A DNA stretch of 64,000 nucleotides from Bacteroidales bacterium (GTDB lineage Bacteria > Bacteroidota > Bacteroidia > Bacteroidales > UBA932), in assembly GCA_017446775.1 (NCBI GenBank), contig JAFSQE010000008.1:1-64000 (forward strand). The letters run 5' to 3'. Position 1 is the first letter of the stretch, and every line of letters begins with the position of its first letter. Shown here piece by piece: positions 19,301 through 27,093 of this stretch. A model generated the notes under the pieces. The model ran no database searches. It saw only the letters and a list, made by a program, of their open reading frames with translations, and was not told the DNA's origin. Position numbers and translations under genes: made by a program.

Positions 19301-19368
19301 CACCTATCATGTACGACCTCAACCGCAAGCGCGAGGCTAAGGCTGCCGAGAAGGTTACCAAGAAATAA
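16330..19368 (+). CDS. secDF: Fused protein translocase subunit SecDF
   Basis: SecDF uses the proton-motive force to pull exported proteins through the Sec channel. The 1012-residue chain contains SecD (to about residue 670), with the GLDLKGGMNVMLQ motif, a large periplasmic domain and the six-helix RND bundle, and then SecF, with GVDFSGGRTYVVRF and the second bundle (GYSINDNVVIFDRIRE). The fusion is usual in Bacteroidetes. A 70-residue Glu/Ala-rich insert (about residues 275-330) in the periplasmic domain is long but seen in the phylum. It has its own promoter and strong terminator. Confidence 0.96.
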   Translation: MQSKGAIRLVAILIGLACAFQLSFTLVTALQEKKAADYAKSAVEAEQLKVEFAQVSDLDKAFYLDSVSSVANNKYLDSISTEKVYLGYTYKDVKEKEINLGLDLKGGMNVMLQLDLGELVRNCARERTTEEFNKALSLARQRAEETHTDFITLFAEAWNEVAPNQRLSFDIDLDKFSSDVANKSKITNDEIIELLRKEAESAINNSYTVVERRVNQFGVAQPNIQKIARTGRILVELPGVKEPERVRKLLQGTASLEFWQTYTASEIMPFLQEVNRDEAAKQAALAASASESQIEEPEVKEAAEDTLLNTLAQSETSENEQLEAYKKANPLFGRLQTSGGNNACLGFVHYRDTAEVMRMLRTTSVEFPNDFVPALTFKPSDFVANGQFFELVALKSAAGKGAVLDGGVITSARVNYSQISGAAEVSMTMNSTGSARWEVITEQNVGKQIAIVMDGLVYSYPNVQNKISGGSSQITGHFTPEEAEDLATVLKSGKLSTPARIVQEQVVGPSLGSASIRSGMISFALAFLLVLIYMLIFYRRAGWAADLALLCNVLFLFGALVSFGAVLTLPGIAGLVLTMGMAVDANVIIYERVKEELRSGKSLRLAISDGYRNAYSAIIDGQLTTLITGIILFFFGSGPVKGFAAVLVIGIITSVFTSIFIPRLIFEGRLARNKDISFDSPATRNFLKNTHINFIKLRKTSYIISGALCVIALVSIFTKGFSYGVDFSGGRTYVVRFDQPVTAEQVRAATFEEFGEAAEVKQFGGASQMRITTKYKVNDRSQETDKEIEGKIYNALKGFFANQMTQDEFTSTLNNPNGIISSDRVDASIASEMQRDAVIAVILALIAIFAYIALRFTNWTWGVGGVASLVHNALIMIGFFSLFSGILPFTLDVDQTFIAAILTIIGYSINDNVVIFDRIREYKTLYPKRALKENINDAVNATLSRTLNTSITTLIVLIAIAIFGGESIRGFAVALTLGVIVGTYASIFIGTPIMYDLNRKREAKAAEKVTKK

Positions 19369-19387
19369 CCCCTTACGGGGACATAAT

Positions 19388-19420
19388 AAAAAGGGCTGGC
19401 CATCACGGCCAGCCCTTTTT
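19388..19420 (+). terminator. Intrinsic terminator after secDF
   Basis: A perfect 14-bp stem pairs 19388-19401 with 19407-19420 around a 5-nt loop, ending in five T. It is 20 nt past the secDF stop. Confidence 0.92.
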
Positions 19421-19440
19421 GGTTACGGGCAGAAGCCTTC

Positions 19441-19616
19441 GTTTGCAAATGGTTTGTTGCTTCGTCTGCGTTCGGCTCCACTCCATTCAAAAACGCCTAT
19501 GCTCGCGAACTCGCTCCGCTCAGACACACTCGCATGGCCGGCGTTTTTTCGATGCGGGCCGCTTCGCTTTCGCTCAGCAACACCTCACTCCGACAACCGC
19601 ACAAACCATTTCAAAC
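19441..19616. repeat. Nested inverted-repeat element between secDF and yidD
   Basis: The outer arms GTTTG-c-AAATGGTTTGT (19441-19457) and ACAAACCATTT-CAAAC (19601-19616) pair fully apart from one bulged base. Inner arms AAAAACGCC (19489-19497) and GGCGTTTTT (19540-19548) also pair. Two similar direct stretches built around CGCTCAG and ACAC lie at about 19512-19530 and 19562-19590. No open frame of interest covers it. It could be a degraded mobile repeat or a structured RNA. Confidence 0.5.
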
Positions 19617-19632
19617 TTCGGTATATTCTGCC

Positions 19633-19896
19633 CTACGGAACTGGGTCATACCCGCTACCGCCCCAGGGGTTGCAGCGGAGAATGCGGCGGGCGGCGAGCC
19701 ACCCCCCGACAACGATGCCATATTTCTCTATGGCTTCGTATGCGTATGTGCTGCAGGTGGGGGTGAAGCGGCAGGAGCGGCCCATATAGGGCGAAAGCAG
19801 CAGCTTATAACCCTTGATGAGCATCAAAAAAGGCCAGTTGACAATGCGGCGCACCGCCCTGTGGAAGGGGCTCAGGGTGTCGGTGGCCCACCTCAT
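19633..19896 (-). CDS. yidD: Membrane protein insertion efficiency factor YidD
   Basis: YidD is a small amphipathic, membrane-associated protein that aids YidC-dependent insertion. The 87-residue product has the family core SPYMGRSCRFTPTCSTYAYEAIEKYG and the CNPWGGSGYDPVP ending. Its start overlaps the rnpA stop by 4 nt, the common rnpA-yidD order. yidC, rpmH and dnaA are not in the window. Confidence 0.94.
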   Translation of the reverse strand: MRWATDTLSPFHRAVRRIVNWPFLMLIKGYKLLLSPYMGRSCRFTPTCSTYAYEAIEKYGIVVGGWLAARRILRCNPWGGSGYDPVP

Positions 19897-20246
19897 TTTG
19901 CCGCACTCTTTTTAAGGATGTCGCGCACCGCAGCCTCAATGGTTGCATAATCGCAGATCTCGCGGGCGATGTAGATCAGCAGAAAGTCGCCGCAGGCGCC
20001 CTGCAGACACTCCGCCTGATTGAGCCGCAGCGCCTCGCGCATACGCCGCTTTAAAAGATTGCGCCTTACCGCCCGCTTGAACTCCTTTTTCGGGACCGTG
20101 ACCACATAGCGCGCATATCCCACATCTTCTGTAGGCATCCAGTACGCCTTGATGGGGTATTTGAACAGCACCTTGCCGTGCGAGGCGAGAGCGGCGATAG
20201 TCTCCCGCTTTGCCAGATGCTGCTTCTTTTCAAATGCAAAAGTCAT
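19893..20246 (-). CDS. rnpA: Ribonuclease P protein component
   Basis: RnpA is the protein cofactor of RNase P, which trims the 5' ends of pre-tRNAs. The 117-residue protein contains the RNR core as FKRAVRRNLLKRRMREALRL, preceded by YARYVVTVPKKE. It overlaps yidD by ATGA and lies 51 nt after hemD in a five-gene minus-strand operon. Confidence 0.93.
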   Translation of the reverse strand: MTFAFEKKQHLAKRETIAALASHGKVLFKYPIKAYWMPTEDVGYARYVVTVPKKEFKRAVRRNLLKRRMREALRLNQAECLQGACGDFLLIYIAREICDYATIEAAVRDILKKSAAK

Positions 20247-20297
20247 GGTCTGCGGGTAAAGATATAAAATGGGCCGAAACGAAACTGCTGCCGGGGC

Positions 20298-21044
20298 CTA
20301 AAGCCTGCTGCAGTAGAGAGAGAGCGCCTGTGCAATGGAGGGGGCCTCCGGGGTGGGCGCCTTGATGTCCAGGGTGAGTCCGGCTGCCTCGGCTGCCTTG
20401 GCGGTATTCACGCCAAAGGTTGCCAGAAGCAGGCCGTTCTGCTTGAAATCGGGATAATTATCCAGCAGGGAGCGGACGTCGCACGGGCTGTAGAATACCA
20501 GTGCGCTGTACGATGTCAGATCCAGGTGTTTGATGTCGCTCACCACGGTGTTCATGAACACCGCGCTGCCGTATTTGAAACCGGCGGCATCGAACGCCCT
20601 GGCCAGGTCGGCACGCAGCGAATCGGTAGAGGCAATCAAAAACTTCTCGTTCTTGTGTTTGGTGCCGATGGCATCCACAATGGAGAGAGGCTTGCCGTCG
20701 CCAAAGAATATCTTGCGCTTGCGATATACGATATACTTCTGCAGATAAAGGGCAATCTGCTGGTTCTGGCAGAAATACTTCATATCCTCCGGCACCTGCA
20801 CGCGGGTCTGTTCGCAAATCTTGAAGAAGGAATCTATCACGCTGCGGGAGGTGAACACGATTGCTGTATAGTCCAGTATATTTACGTGCTGAGACCTGAA
20901 GCTGCGCGCAGAGACGGGCATCACGGTGAAAAACGGGCAGAAGTCAAAGCTGAGATTGTATTTTGTCTCAAGCTCTGCATACGGCGAGTTGTTTTTCGGA
21001 GCCGGCTGTGCGATCAGGATTTTCTTACCTCTTAAATCTATCAT
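20298..21044 (-). CDS. hemD: Uroporphyrinogen-III synthase family protein
   Basis: HemD cyclises hydroxymethylbilane to uroporphyrinogen III for heme synthesis. The 248-residue protein has the two-lobed HemD pattern: ILIAQPAPKNN at the start, ILDYTAIVFTSRSVIDSFF, the central LIASTDSLRADLARAFDAAGF and LTSYSALVFYSPCDVRSLL. The sequence is divergent, as in other Bacteroidetes. The start at 21044 overlaps the DUF4271 stop in ATGA; a further in-frame ATG at 21128 lies inside that gene. DUF4271 next to hemD is a conserved Bacteroidetes pairing. I have not seen other heme genes here. Confidence 0.8.
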   Translation of the reverse strand: MIDLRGKKILIAQPAPKNNSPYAELETKYNLSFDFCPFFTVMPVSARSFRSQHVNILDYTAIVFTSRSVIDSFFKICEQTRVQVPEDMKYFCQNQQIALYLQKYIVYRKRKIFFGDGKPLSIVDAIGTKHKNEKFLIASTDSLRADLARAFDAAGFKYGSAVFMNTVVSDIKHLDLTSYSALVFYSPCDVRSLLDNYPDFKQNGLLLATFGVNTAKAAEAAGLTLDIKAPTPEAPSIAQALSLYCSRL

Positions 21045-21742
21045 ATCTTGATCAGAACGCAAATTAAAGCCCCCAGGGGCAAAATTTCGAGCGTGCAAAG
21101 GTACAAAAACCAAAACAATAATGAACAATTATTTTCTGTAAATAATCTGTAGGTCCGCACCGCACGCAGTATGAACAGCACCGCCAGGGCCAGCAAAAGC
21201 ATTATCCGGCCCGCCTCGACGGAATGTACTCCGGTAACCCAGAACAGGGCAAGCAGAGTCAGGGCGATGGTGGTGAACACTATCTTGTGCATGCGGGAGC
21301 AGGTACCCACCGCGAGCATAAGTTCCGGGCATTGTTTAAGCCACCCCACAAGCAGGGCCAGCCCCATCTGCAACAGGGCGGTGGCGGCCAGGGCGGCAAA
21401 TATGAACAGGAAATGGATCTGCGTCACATCCAGGAAATAGAGCACCAGCGCCAGCAGCGGGATGCACAGCAGCACGGTGTTGTTGATGGCATAGATCAGG
21501 TTCTTGTTGCCCAGAGCATCTTCCAGGGCGATGCGGTTGAAAAGGGACTGCCACGAAATCACGATGGAGAAGAAGGAGTTCTCCATGAATATCATGAAGT
21601 AGACCAGGCACAGCATCAGCGCGATAATGGCGACTGCAGGATGACTCTCTGTCACCGCCGAGGGGTAACACTCCCCGGCGACGGTCATCAGCACGCTGGA
21701 CTGCCAGCACTCCTGCCCTATCGTCTGCAGAAAAGAGAACAT
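21041..21742 (-). CDS. DUF4271 membrane protein
   Basis: Function is unknown. The 233-residue protein has about seven hydrophobic segments (starting near residues 36, 86, 111, 153, 179 and 207) and short loops. The family is restricted to Bacteroidetes and generally precedes hemD, which it overlaps here by 4 nt; a link to heme or to envelope biology is inference from position only. It follows yciH by 1 nt. Confidence 0.82.
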   Translation of the reverse strand: MFSFLQTIGQECWQSSVLMTVAGECYPSAVTESHPAVAIIALMLCLVYFMIFMENSFFSIVISWQSLFNRIALEDALGNKNLIYAINNTVLLCIPLLALVLYFLDVTQIHFLFIFAALAATALLQMGLALLVGWLKQCPELMLAVGTCSRMHKIVFTTIALTLLALFWVTGVHSVEAGRIMLLLALAVLFILRAVRTYRLFTENNCSLLFWFLYLCTLEILPLGALICVLIKI

Positions 21743-21743
21743 A

Positions 21744-22091
21744 TCAGTTGCCGCGTTTTGCCCGGAATCCCAACGACGTGAGAATATCTACTATACGGTC
21801 GCGGAAATCGCCCTGGATCAGGATTTCTCCATCCTTGGCGCTCCCGCCCACGCCACAGCGCGTCTTAAGGGTTTTGGCAAGCGCCGCCAGGTCGCCTTCG
21901 CGCCCAACGAAGCCGCTCACCAGGGTGACCTGCTTGCCGCCGCGGTTGCGCCGGTCTATGGACACGACCAACTTCTGGCGCTCCGGCGCCAGGGTCTCGA
22001 TCGGTTCTGCCAGATCGTCGGCAGTGACATATTTGAAGTCCGGGTTGGTGGAGTATACCACGCCCAGGCGGTTTTTCCAGTCGTTGGACAT
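21744..22091 (-). CDS. yciH: SUI1-domain translation factor YciH
   Basis: This is a bacterial relative of eukaryotic eIF1 that may influence initiation fidelity. The 115-residue protein ends with the SUI1 fold (VSIDRRNRGGKQVTLVSGF and CGVGGSAKDGEILIQGDFRDRIVDIL). I start it at MSNDWKNRLG; upstream in-frame codons have no homology and cross the promoter. A TAAATTTG -7 element sits at 22112-22119 on the minus strand. It heads the operon through DUF4271, hemD, rnpA and yidD. Confidence 0.9.
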   Translation of the reverse strand: MSNDWKNRLGVVYSTNPDFKYVTADDLAEPIETLAPERQKLVVSIDRRNRGGKQVTLVSGFVGREGDLAALAKTLKTRCGVGGSAKDGEILIQGDFRDRIVDILTSLGFRAKRGN

Positions 22092-22111
22092 GTTGGGGCA
22101 AATATCTGCTG

Positions 22112-22138
22112 CAAATTTAGTTATAATTCTTACATTTG
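22112..22138. promoter_or_regulatory. Divergent -7 elements for yciH and the DUF2723 gene
   Basis: TAAATTTG on the minus strand (22119-22112) and TACATTTG on the plus strand (22131-22138) face away from each other. Neither has a convincing TTTG at the right spacing. Start codons are 21 and 33 nt downstream, respectively. Confidence 0.5.
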
Positions 22139-22170
22139 TCGTAATATAGACAGAGTTTGCGCACACGTTT

Positions 22171-25100
22171 ATGGAGAAGAAAGTTTTTGATAGAATAAAG
22201 AATATAGTTGCACTGGTAATCCTGACCCTGTCGTCGGTGGTATATCTCTCTACGATAGAGCCGACGGCCAGTTTCTGGGATTGCGGAGAGTTCATAGCAT
22301 CGTCTTACAAGCTGGAGGTGGGTCACCCTCCGGGAAACCCCATGTTCCAGCTGGTAGCGCGCTTTTTTACGATGTTCACCGATGCAGAACACGCTGCCGC
22401 CGCAGTGAACAGCTGCAGCGCGATGTGCTCTGCATTCACCATCTTCTTCCTGTTTCTGACCATCGTGCATTTTGGGCGCAGGCTGCTGGAGCGACGCGGC
22501 AAAAAGCTTACCACCGGGGCGGCGATAGCTGTCCTGGGGGCAGGAGCGGCCGGGGCGCTGGCCTACTGTTTCTCTGACACCTTCTGGTTCTCTGCAGTGG
22601 AGGGCGAGGTGTATGCGATGTCCTCCCTGGTCACGGCCATAGTTTTCTGGGCCATCCTCAAGTGGGAAGAGCACTTTGGCGAGCCGTATAACGACCGCTG
22701 GCTGGTGTTCATAGCGCTGCTGCTGGGCCTTAGTATCGGCATCCACCTGCTAAGCCTGCTGGTGATACCGGTAATCGTGTTCATATACTACTACCGTACG
22801 CACGAGGGGGAGAAGATGACCTTCTGGAAGGGAATCCTGATGCTGGCGCTCTCTGCACTGGTGCTGGCGCTGATACTGTTTATCATAATCCCCTGGGTGC
22901 CCAGGCTGATTGCGGGGGTGGACAGGCTGTTTGTAAACGGCTTCGGTGCGCCCTTCAACCTTGGCGCAACCATCTTCGCCCTGCTGATATTCGCGGCGTG
23001 CTTTGCGCTTCTGGCATACTTCCGCCGCCGGGAAAAGGCGTTTGCCCACACCATGACCCTGGCGCTCACCGCCATCCTCATAGGGTATTCGGTTTTTGCC
23101 GTGGTGGTAATCCGCGCCAACGCCAATCCCCCCACCAACGAGTATTCTCCCGATAATCCTTATACCCTGGTGCGGTATATCAACCGTGAGCAGTACGGCA
23201 GCAAGCCGGTGGTGTTCGGCGAATCGTACAAATCGGCATACGACATAAAAGAGGGGAGTTACTGGACTCCGCTGGACGGCAGATACTATAAGACGCCCAA
23301 GCCGCTCGAGGCCGATTATCCGGCCGGGGCAAAGATGCTGTTCCCCCGCATGTGGAGCACGCAGTCCGGCGCCCACGAGCAGTTTTACGATGCCTATACC
23401 CAGGGCGATTTCAGAACCAAGACGATTCGCATGGCCGACGGCTCGCTGCAAAAGACCCAGATGCCAAAGATGCGCGACAACCTGCGCTATTTCTTTGACT
23501 ACCAGCTGAGCTATATGTACTTCCGCTATTTCTTCTGGAACTTTGTCGGAAGGCAGAACGACCTGCAGGGGCAGGTCCCCGGCGATAAGACCTGCGGCAA
23601 CTGGGAGAGCGGAATCCGTTTTTTGGACGAGGCGCGCCTGGGCGACCAGAGCATCGCTCCGGACTATATCGCCCACAGCAAGGCCAAGAACCACTACTAT
23701 TTCCTCCCGCTGCTGCTGGGCATCATCGGGCTGTTCTTCCAGCTCAAGCACGACAGCCGCAACGCCTGGATCACCTTCCTGCTCTTCTTCCTTACAGGTA
23801 TCGCCATAATCCTTTACCTGAACCAGACGCCATACCAGCCGCGGGAGCGCGACTATGCCTATGCCGGGTCTTTCTACGTGTTTGCAATCTGGATCGGGCT
23901 GGCTGTGATGGCGATAAAGGATTGGTTTGACTCCCTGCTGGGCAAGGGCATCGCCCGCGAAAACGGCGAGACCACCGGCCCAAGGACCTCTGTGGCGACT
24001 GCCTGCTTGGCAAGCGTGCTGGCTGTGGCTGTAGCTGTGCTGATGGGGTGCCAGAACTGGGACGACCACGACCGCAGCGGCCGCTACACCGCCGTGGACG
24101 AGGCCTACAACTATCTTAACAGCTGCGACAAGGATGCGATACTGATAACCCACGGCGACAACGATACCTTCCCGCTATGGTATGCGCAGGAGGTGGAGGG
24201 GATGCGCACCGACATCCGCATAATGAACACATCGCTGCTGGGCATGGACTGGTATATAGACCAGATGAAGTGCCGTTGCAACCAGTCGGCCCCGCTGCCG
24301 ATATCGCTGCCGCGGAAAGATTATCTCTACGGAACCAACGATTTCGTGAGGGTGTACGACGCCTTTGGGCGTCCGGCCACGGCGCAGGAGGTGATGGATG
24401 TGTTCACCAACCCCCGCTACCGCAGCGGGAACTCCGGCGCCATCGCCACCCGCACCATACTGGTGCCCGTGGACAAGGAGAATGCCGTCAAGTACGGCAT
24501 CGTCTCGGAGAAAGATGCCGCCCGGATGCTGGACAACCTGGAACTCAAGATACCTGCGGGCAGCAGTGTTATAACAAAAACTGACCTGATTCTGCTGGAT
24601 ATCCTTGCAAACTACAAGTGGGACAGGCCGATATATTTTGTGAGCCAGAACGGCGACTGCACCTTTGAAATCGCCAAATACCTGCAGTTCGACGGCTATA
24701 CGTACAAGATTGTTCCGCTGGAGTGTCCGCAGGGGTCAGGGCCCAAGCAGATGGATGTAGACAAGATGTACGACATGGTGATGGACGGCTACCGGTTTGA
24801 CAGCATCGCCGATACCACCATCAACTTTGATTATTTCAACCTGTACGCATTCAGCAGCGTGACCCCCGTGCGCGGCCTCTTCAACCAGGTGGCCGGCAAG
24901 CTTATCAGCGAAGGGCGGGATGAGCAGGCGGAGCGCGTTCTTGACCGCTGCTACGAAGTTACTCCCACGAAGAATATACCGTACAACCTCTCCATAATCC
25001 GCGGCTCCAACGAATACGAGGTGATAATGTCCATCAACCTCTACCTTGAGCTGGGGCTGTTCGACAAGGCGCAGGCGCTCTCGAGGGCCTATATGGGAGA

Positions 25101-25275
25101 GACGCTCAAGGCGATGCTCTACTACAGCCAGCCATTTGGCGGCGATGTTCTGGACGAGGAGATGCTCGACCGGGAGATGCAGTATGCCAGCTACCTGGCC
25201 AACCTGTTCGCAGCATCCGGATATAACGACGAATACGACTGGATCAACGACAGTATAAAGGCGTTGGCCCAATAA
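22171..25275 (+). CDS. DUF2723 family membrane protein
   Basis: The family resembles polytopic glycosyltransferases of the GT-C (protein O-mannosyltransferase-like) group, and in Bacteroidetes has been proposed to act in protein O-glycosylation or lipid-sugar transfer; the substrate is not evident. The 1034-residue protein begins with IEPTASFWDCGEFIASSYKLEVGHPPGNPMFQL, where the Asp-Cys-Gly-Glu segment is the likely catalytic loop, followed by about ten membrane segments to residue 620 and a large soluble C-terminal part. It is divergent from yciH and 21 nt before uvrC. Confidence 0.82.
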   Translation: MEKKVFDRIKNIVALVILTLSSVVYLSTIEPTASFWDCGEFIASSYKLEVGHPPGNPMFQLVARFFTMFTDAEHAAAAVNSCSAMCSAFTIFFLFLTIVHFGRRLLERRGKKLTTGAAIAVLGAGAAGALAYCFSDTFWFSAVEGEVYAMSSLVTAIVFWAILKWEEHFGEPYNDRWLVFIALLLGLSIGIHLLSLLVIPVIVFIYYYRTHEGEKMTFWKGILMLALSALVLALILFIIIPWVPRLIAGVDRLFVNGFGAPFNLGATIFALLIFAACFALLAYFRRREKAFAHTMTLALTAILIGYSVFAVVVIRANANPPTNEYSPDNPYTLVRYINREQYGSKPVVFGESYKSAYDIKEGSYWTPLDGRYYKTPKPLEADYPAGAKMLFPRMWSTQSGAHEQFYDAYTQGDFRTKTIRMADGSLQKTQMPKMRDNLRYFFDYQLSYMYFRYFFWNFVGRQNDLQGQVPGDKTCGNWESGIRFLDEARLGDQSIAPDYIAHSKAKNHYYFLPLLLGIIGLFFQLKHDSRNAWITFLLFFLTGIAIILYLNQTPYQPRERDYAYAGSFYVFAIWIGLAVMAIKDWFDSLLGKGIARENGETTGPRTSVATACLASVLAVAVAVLMGCQNWDDHDRSGRYTAVDEAYNYLNSCDKDAILITHGDNDTFPLWYAQEVEGMRTDIRIMNTSLLGMDWYIDQMKCRCNQSAPLPISLPRKDYLYGTNDFVRVYDAFGRPATAQEVMDVFTNPRYRSGNSGAIATRTILVPVDKENAVKYGIVSEKDAARMLDNLELKIPAGSSVITKTDLILLDILANYKWDRPIYFVSQNGDCTFEIAKYLQFDGYTYKIVPLECPQGSGPKQMDVDKMYDMVMDGYRFDSIADTTINFDYFNLYAFSSVTPVRGLFNQVAGKLISEGRDEQAERVLDRCYEVTPTKNIPYNLSIIRGSNEYEVIMSINLYLELGLFDKAQALSRAYMGETLKAMLYYSQPFGGDVLDEEMLDREMQYASYLANLFAASGYNDEYDWINDSIKALAQ

Positions 25276-25296
25276 GTAAAACCCGCGCTCTGTGCC

Positions 25297-27093
25297 ATGG
25301 ATGTAAGGGAAAAAGTCAGCCTGTTGCCGCATACGCCGGGTGTGTACCGCTTTCTTGACAGCGAAGGCACGGTGATTTATGTGGGCAAGGCAAAGGACCT
25401 GCACCGCCGCGTATCGCAATATTTCCGCCCCCCGGAGAGCCTGGACCGCAAAACCAGGCTGATGGTGACCAAAATTTCAGATATGATGTTTGCGGTGGTG
25501 GATACCGAGCAGGACGCCCTGCTGCTGGAGAATAACCTTATCAAGAAGCTCCAGCCCCGTTACAACATCCTTCTAAAAGACAGCAAGACATATCCCTGGA
25601 TAGTAATAAAGAAAGAGCCTTTCCCCAGGGTGATGATAACCCGCCGCCTTACAAAGGACGGCAGCCGGTATTTCGGTCCGTACAGCTCCGCCGCCCATGC
25701 CCATGCGCTGCTGGATCTCATAGCCCAGCTGTATCAGCTAAGGACCTGCAAGCTGCGGCTGAGCGAAGAAGCCATTGCCCAGGGCAAGTTCAAGGTGTGC
25801 CTGAACGCCCATCTTGGGCGGTGCAGCGCTCCGTGCGTGGGGAGCATCGGCAAAGAGGAGTACGAAAGGATGATTGCGGCGGTGGAGAAGCTGCTTGGCG
25901 GCGGTGCCCGAAGCCTGATAAAAGAGAACCGGGAGTTGATGATGGCAGCCTCCGGGCGGATGGAGTACGAGCAGGCACAGGTTTATAAAGAGCGCATGCA
26001 GCTTTTGGAGAACCATTATGCCAAATCGGCCATAGTGAACCAGGCGATGAACGATATCGACGTGTTCTCTGTCGAGAGCGAAGGTGCCGAGCATTTCTGC
26101 AACTTTATGCGAATCCGCGAAGGGAGCGTGGTGCAAAGCTTTAACATGGAGCTGGAGGCCCGGCTGGAGGAGTCGCAGGAGGCGGTCCTGGAGACCTTTA
26201 TGGCAGAGATGATGTCGCATTTTGGTCCGCTGTCACGCGAGGTGGTAGTGCCGTTTGTGCCGCAGGGGAGTTTTGAAGGAGTGTCGTTTGTGGTGCCGCA
26301 GCGTGGCGACAAGCTGGAACTGCTGCGCCTGAGCCGCAAAAACGCCGGGGCGCTTAAGGCAGAGAAATACCGCCACGAAGAGAGGGTAAATCCCGATGAG
26401 TACAACCGCAAAGTAATGGAGAGCCTGCAGCGCGATCTGGGGATGATGTATCTGCCGCAGCACATAGAGTGCTTCGACAATTCCAACATCCAGGGGACCA
26501 ATCCGGTTGCATCGTGCGTGGTGTTCCGCGACGCCCGTCCGTCAAAGAAGGATTATCGTCATTTCAAGATAAAGACGGTGGTTGGGGCCAACGACTATGC
26601 CTCCATGAAGGAGGTGGTCAACCGCCGCTATTCGCGCCTTCTGGCAGAGGGGGAGCCGTTGCCGCAGCTGATAGTTATCGACGGCGGGCGCGGACAGCTG
26701 CACTTTGCCCTCGAGGCACTGCACGAGCTTGGAATTGCCGATAAGGTGTGCGTCGTGGGGCTCGCCAAGCGTCTGGAAGAGGTCATCCGCCCCGGGGATC
26801 CGTATCCCCTGTTTCTGGACAAGAACTCATCTTCGCTAAAGGTGCTGATGCAGATTCGCGACGAGGCTCACCGCTTTGGCATAACATTTCACCGTAACCT
26901 GCGGTCCAAGGGGCAAATTGGCTCGCAACTTGCAGAGATACCGGGCGTCGGTGAAAAGACCGCCACCAGGCTGCTGGGTCATTTTGGCAGCGTAAAGCGC
27001 ATCCGGCAGGCATCTTTGCAGGAGCTGGAGAGCGTGGCGGGCAAAACCATGGCCGCAAGGGTTTATAATTATTTCAATGAAGGGACTGTTTAG
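25297..27093 (+). CDS. uvrC: UvrABC excinuclease subunit C
   Basis: UvrC makes both cuts flanking a lesion in nucleotide excision repair. The 598-residue protein has the N-terminal GIY-YIG nuclease (GVYRFLDSEGTVIYVGKAKDLHRR), a UVR domain in the middle (about residue 205), the RNase H-like C-terminal nuclease (ECFDNSNIQGTNPVASCVVF and IDGGRGQL) and a helix-hairpin-helix at the end (IPGVGEKTATRLLGHFGSV). The last 17 nt overlap the next gene in another frame, suggesting coupled translation with that exported protein. Confidence 0.95.
   Translation: MDVREKVSLLPHTPGVYRFLDSEGTVIYVGKAKDLHRRVSQYFRPPESLDRKTRLMVTKISDMMFAVVDTEQDALLLENNLIKKLQPRYNILLKDSKTYPWIVIKKEPFPRVMITRRLTKDGSRYFGPYSSAAHAHALLDLIAQLYQLRTCKLRLSEEAIAQGKFKVCLNAHLGRCSAPCVGSIGKEEYERMIAAVEKLLGGGARSLIKENRELMMAASGRMEYEQAQVYKERMQLLENHYAKSAIVNQAMNDIDVFSVESEGAEHFCNFMRIREGSVVQSFNMELEARLEESQEAVLETFMAEMMSHFGPLSREVVVPFVPQGSFEGVSFVVPQRGDKLELLRLSRKNAGALKAEKYRHEERVNPDEYNRKVMESLQRDLGMMYLPQHIECFDNSNIQGTNPVASCVVFRDARPSKKDYRHFKIKTVVGANDYASMKEVVNRRYSRLLAEGEPLPQLIVIDGGRGQLHFALEALHELGIADKVCVVGLAKRLEEVIRPGDPYPLFLDKNSSSLKVLMQIRDEAHRFGITFHRNLRSKGQIGSQLAEIPGVGEKTATRLLGHFGSVKRIRQASLQELESVAGKTMAARVYNYFNEGTV

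Noticed and set aside
22092..22295. A longer N-terminus for YciH
   Set aside because: The extension runs across the divergent promoter and into the start of the DUF2723 gene.
22750..24153. A 467-codon minus-strand frame inside the DUF2723 gene
   Set aside because: It is a shadow of the membrane protein gene; there is no start signal or homology.
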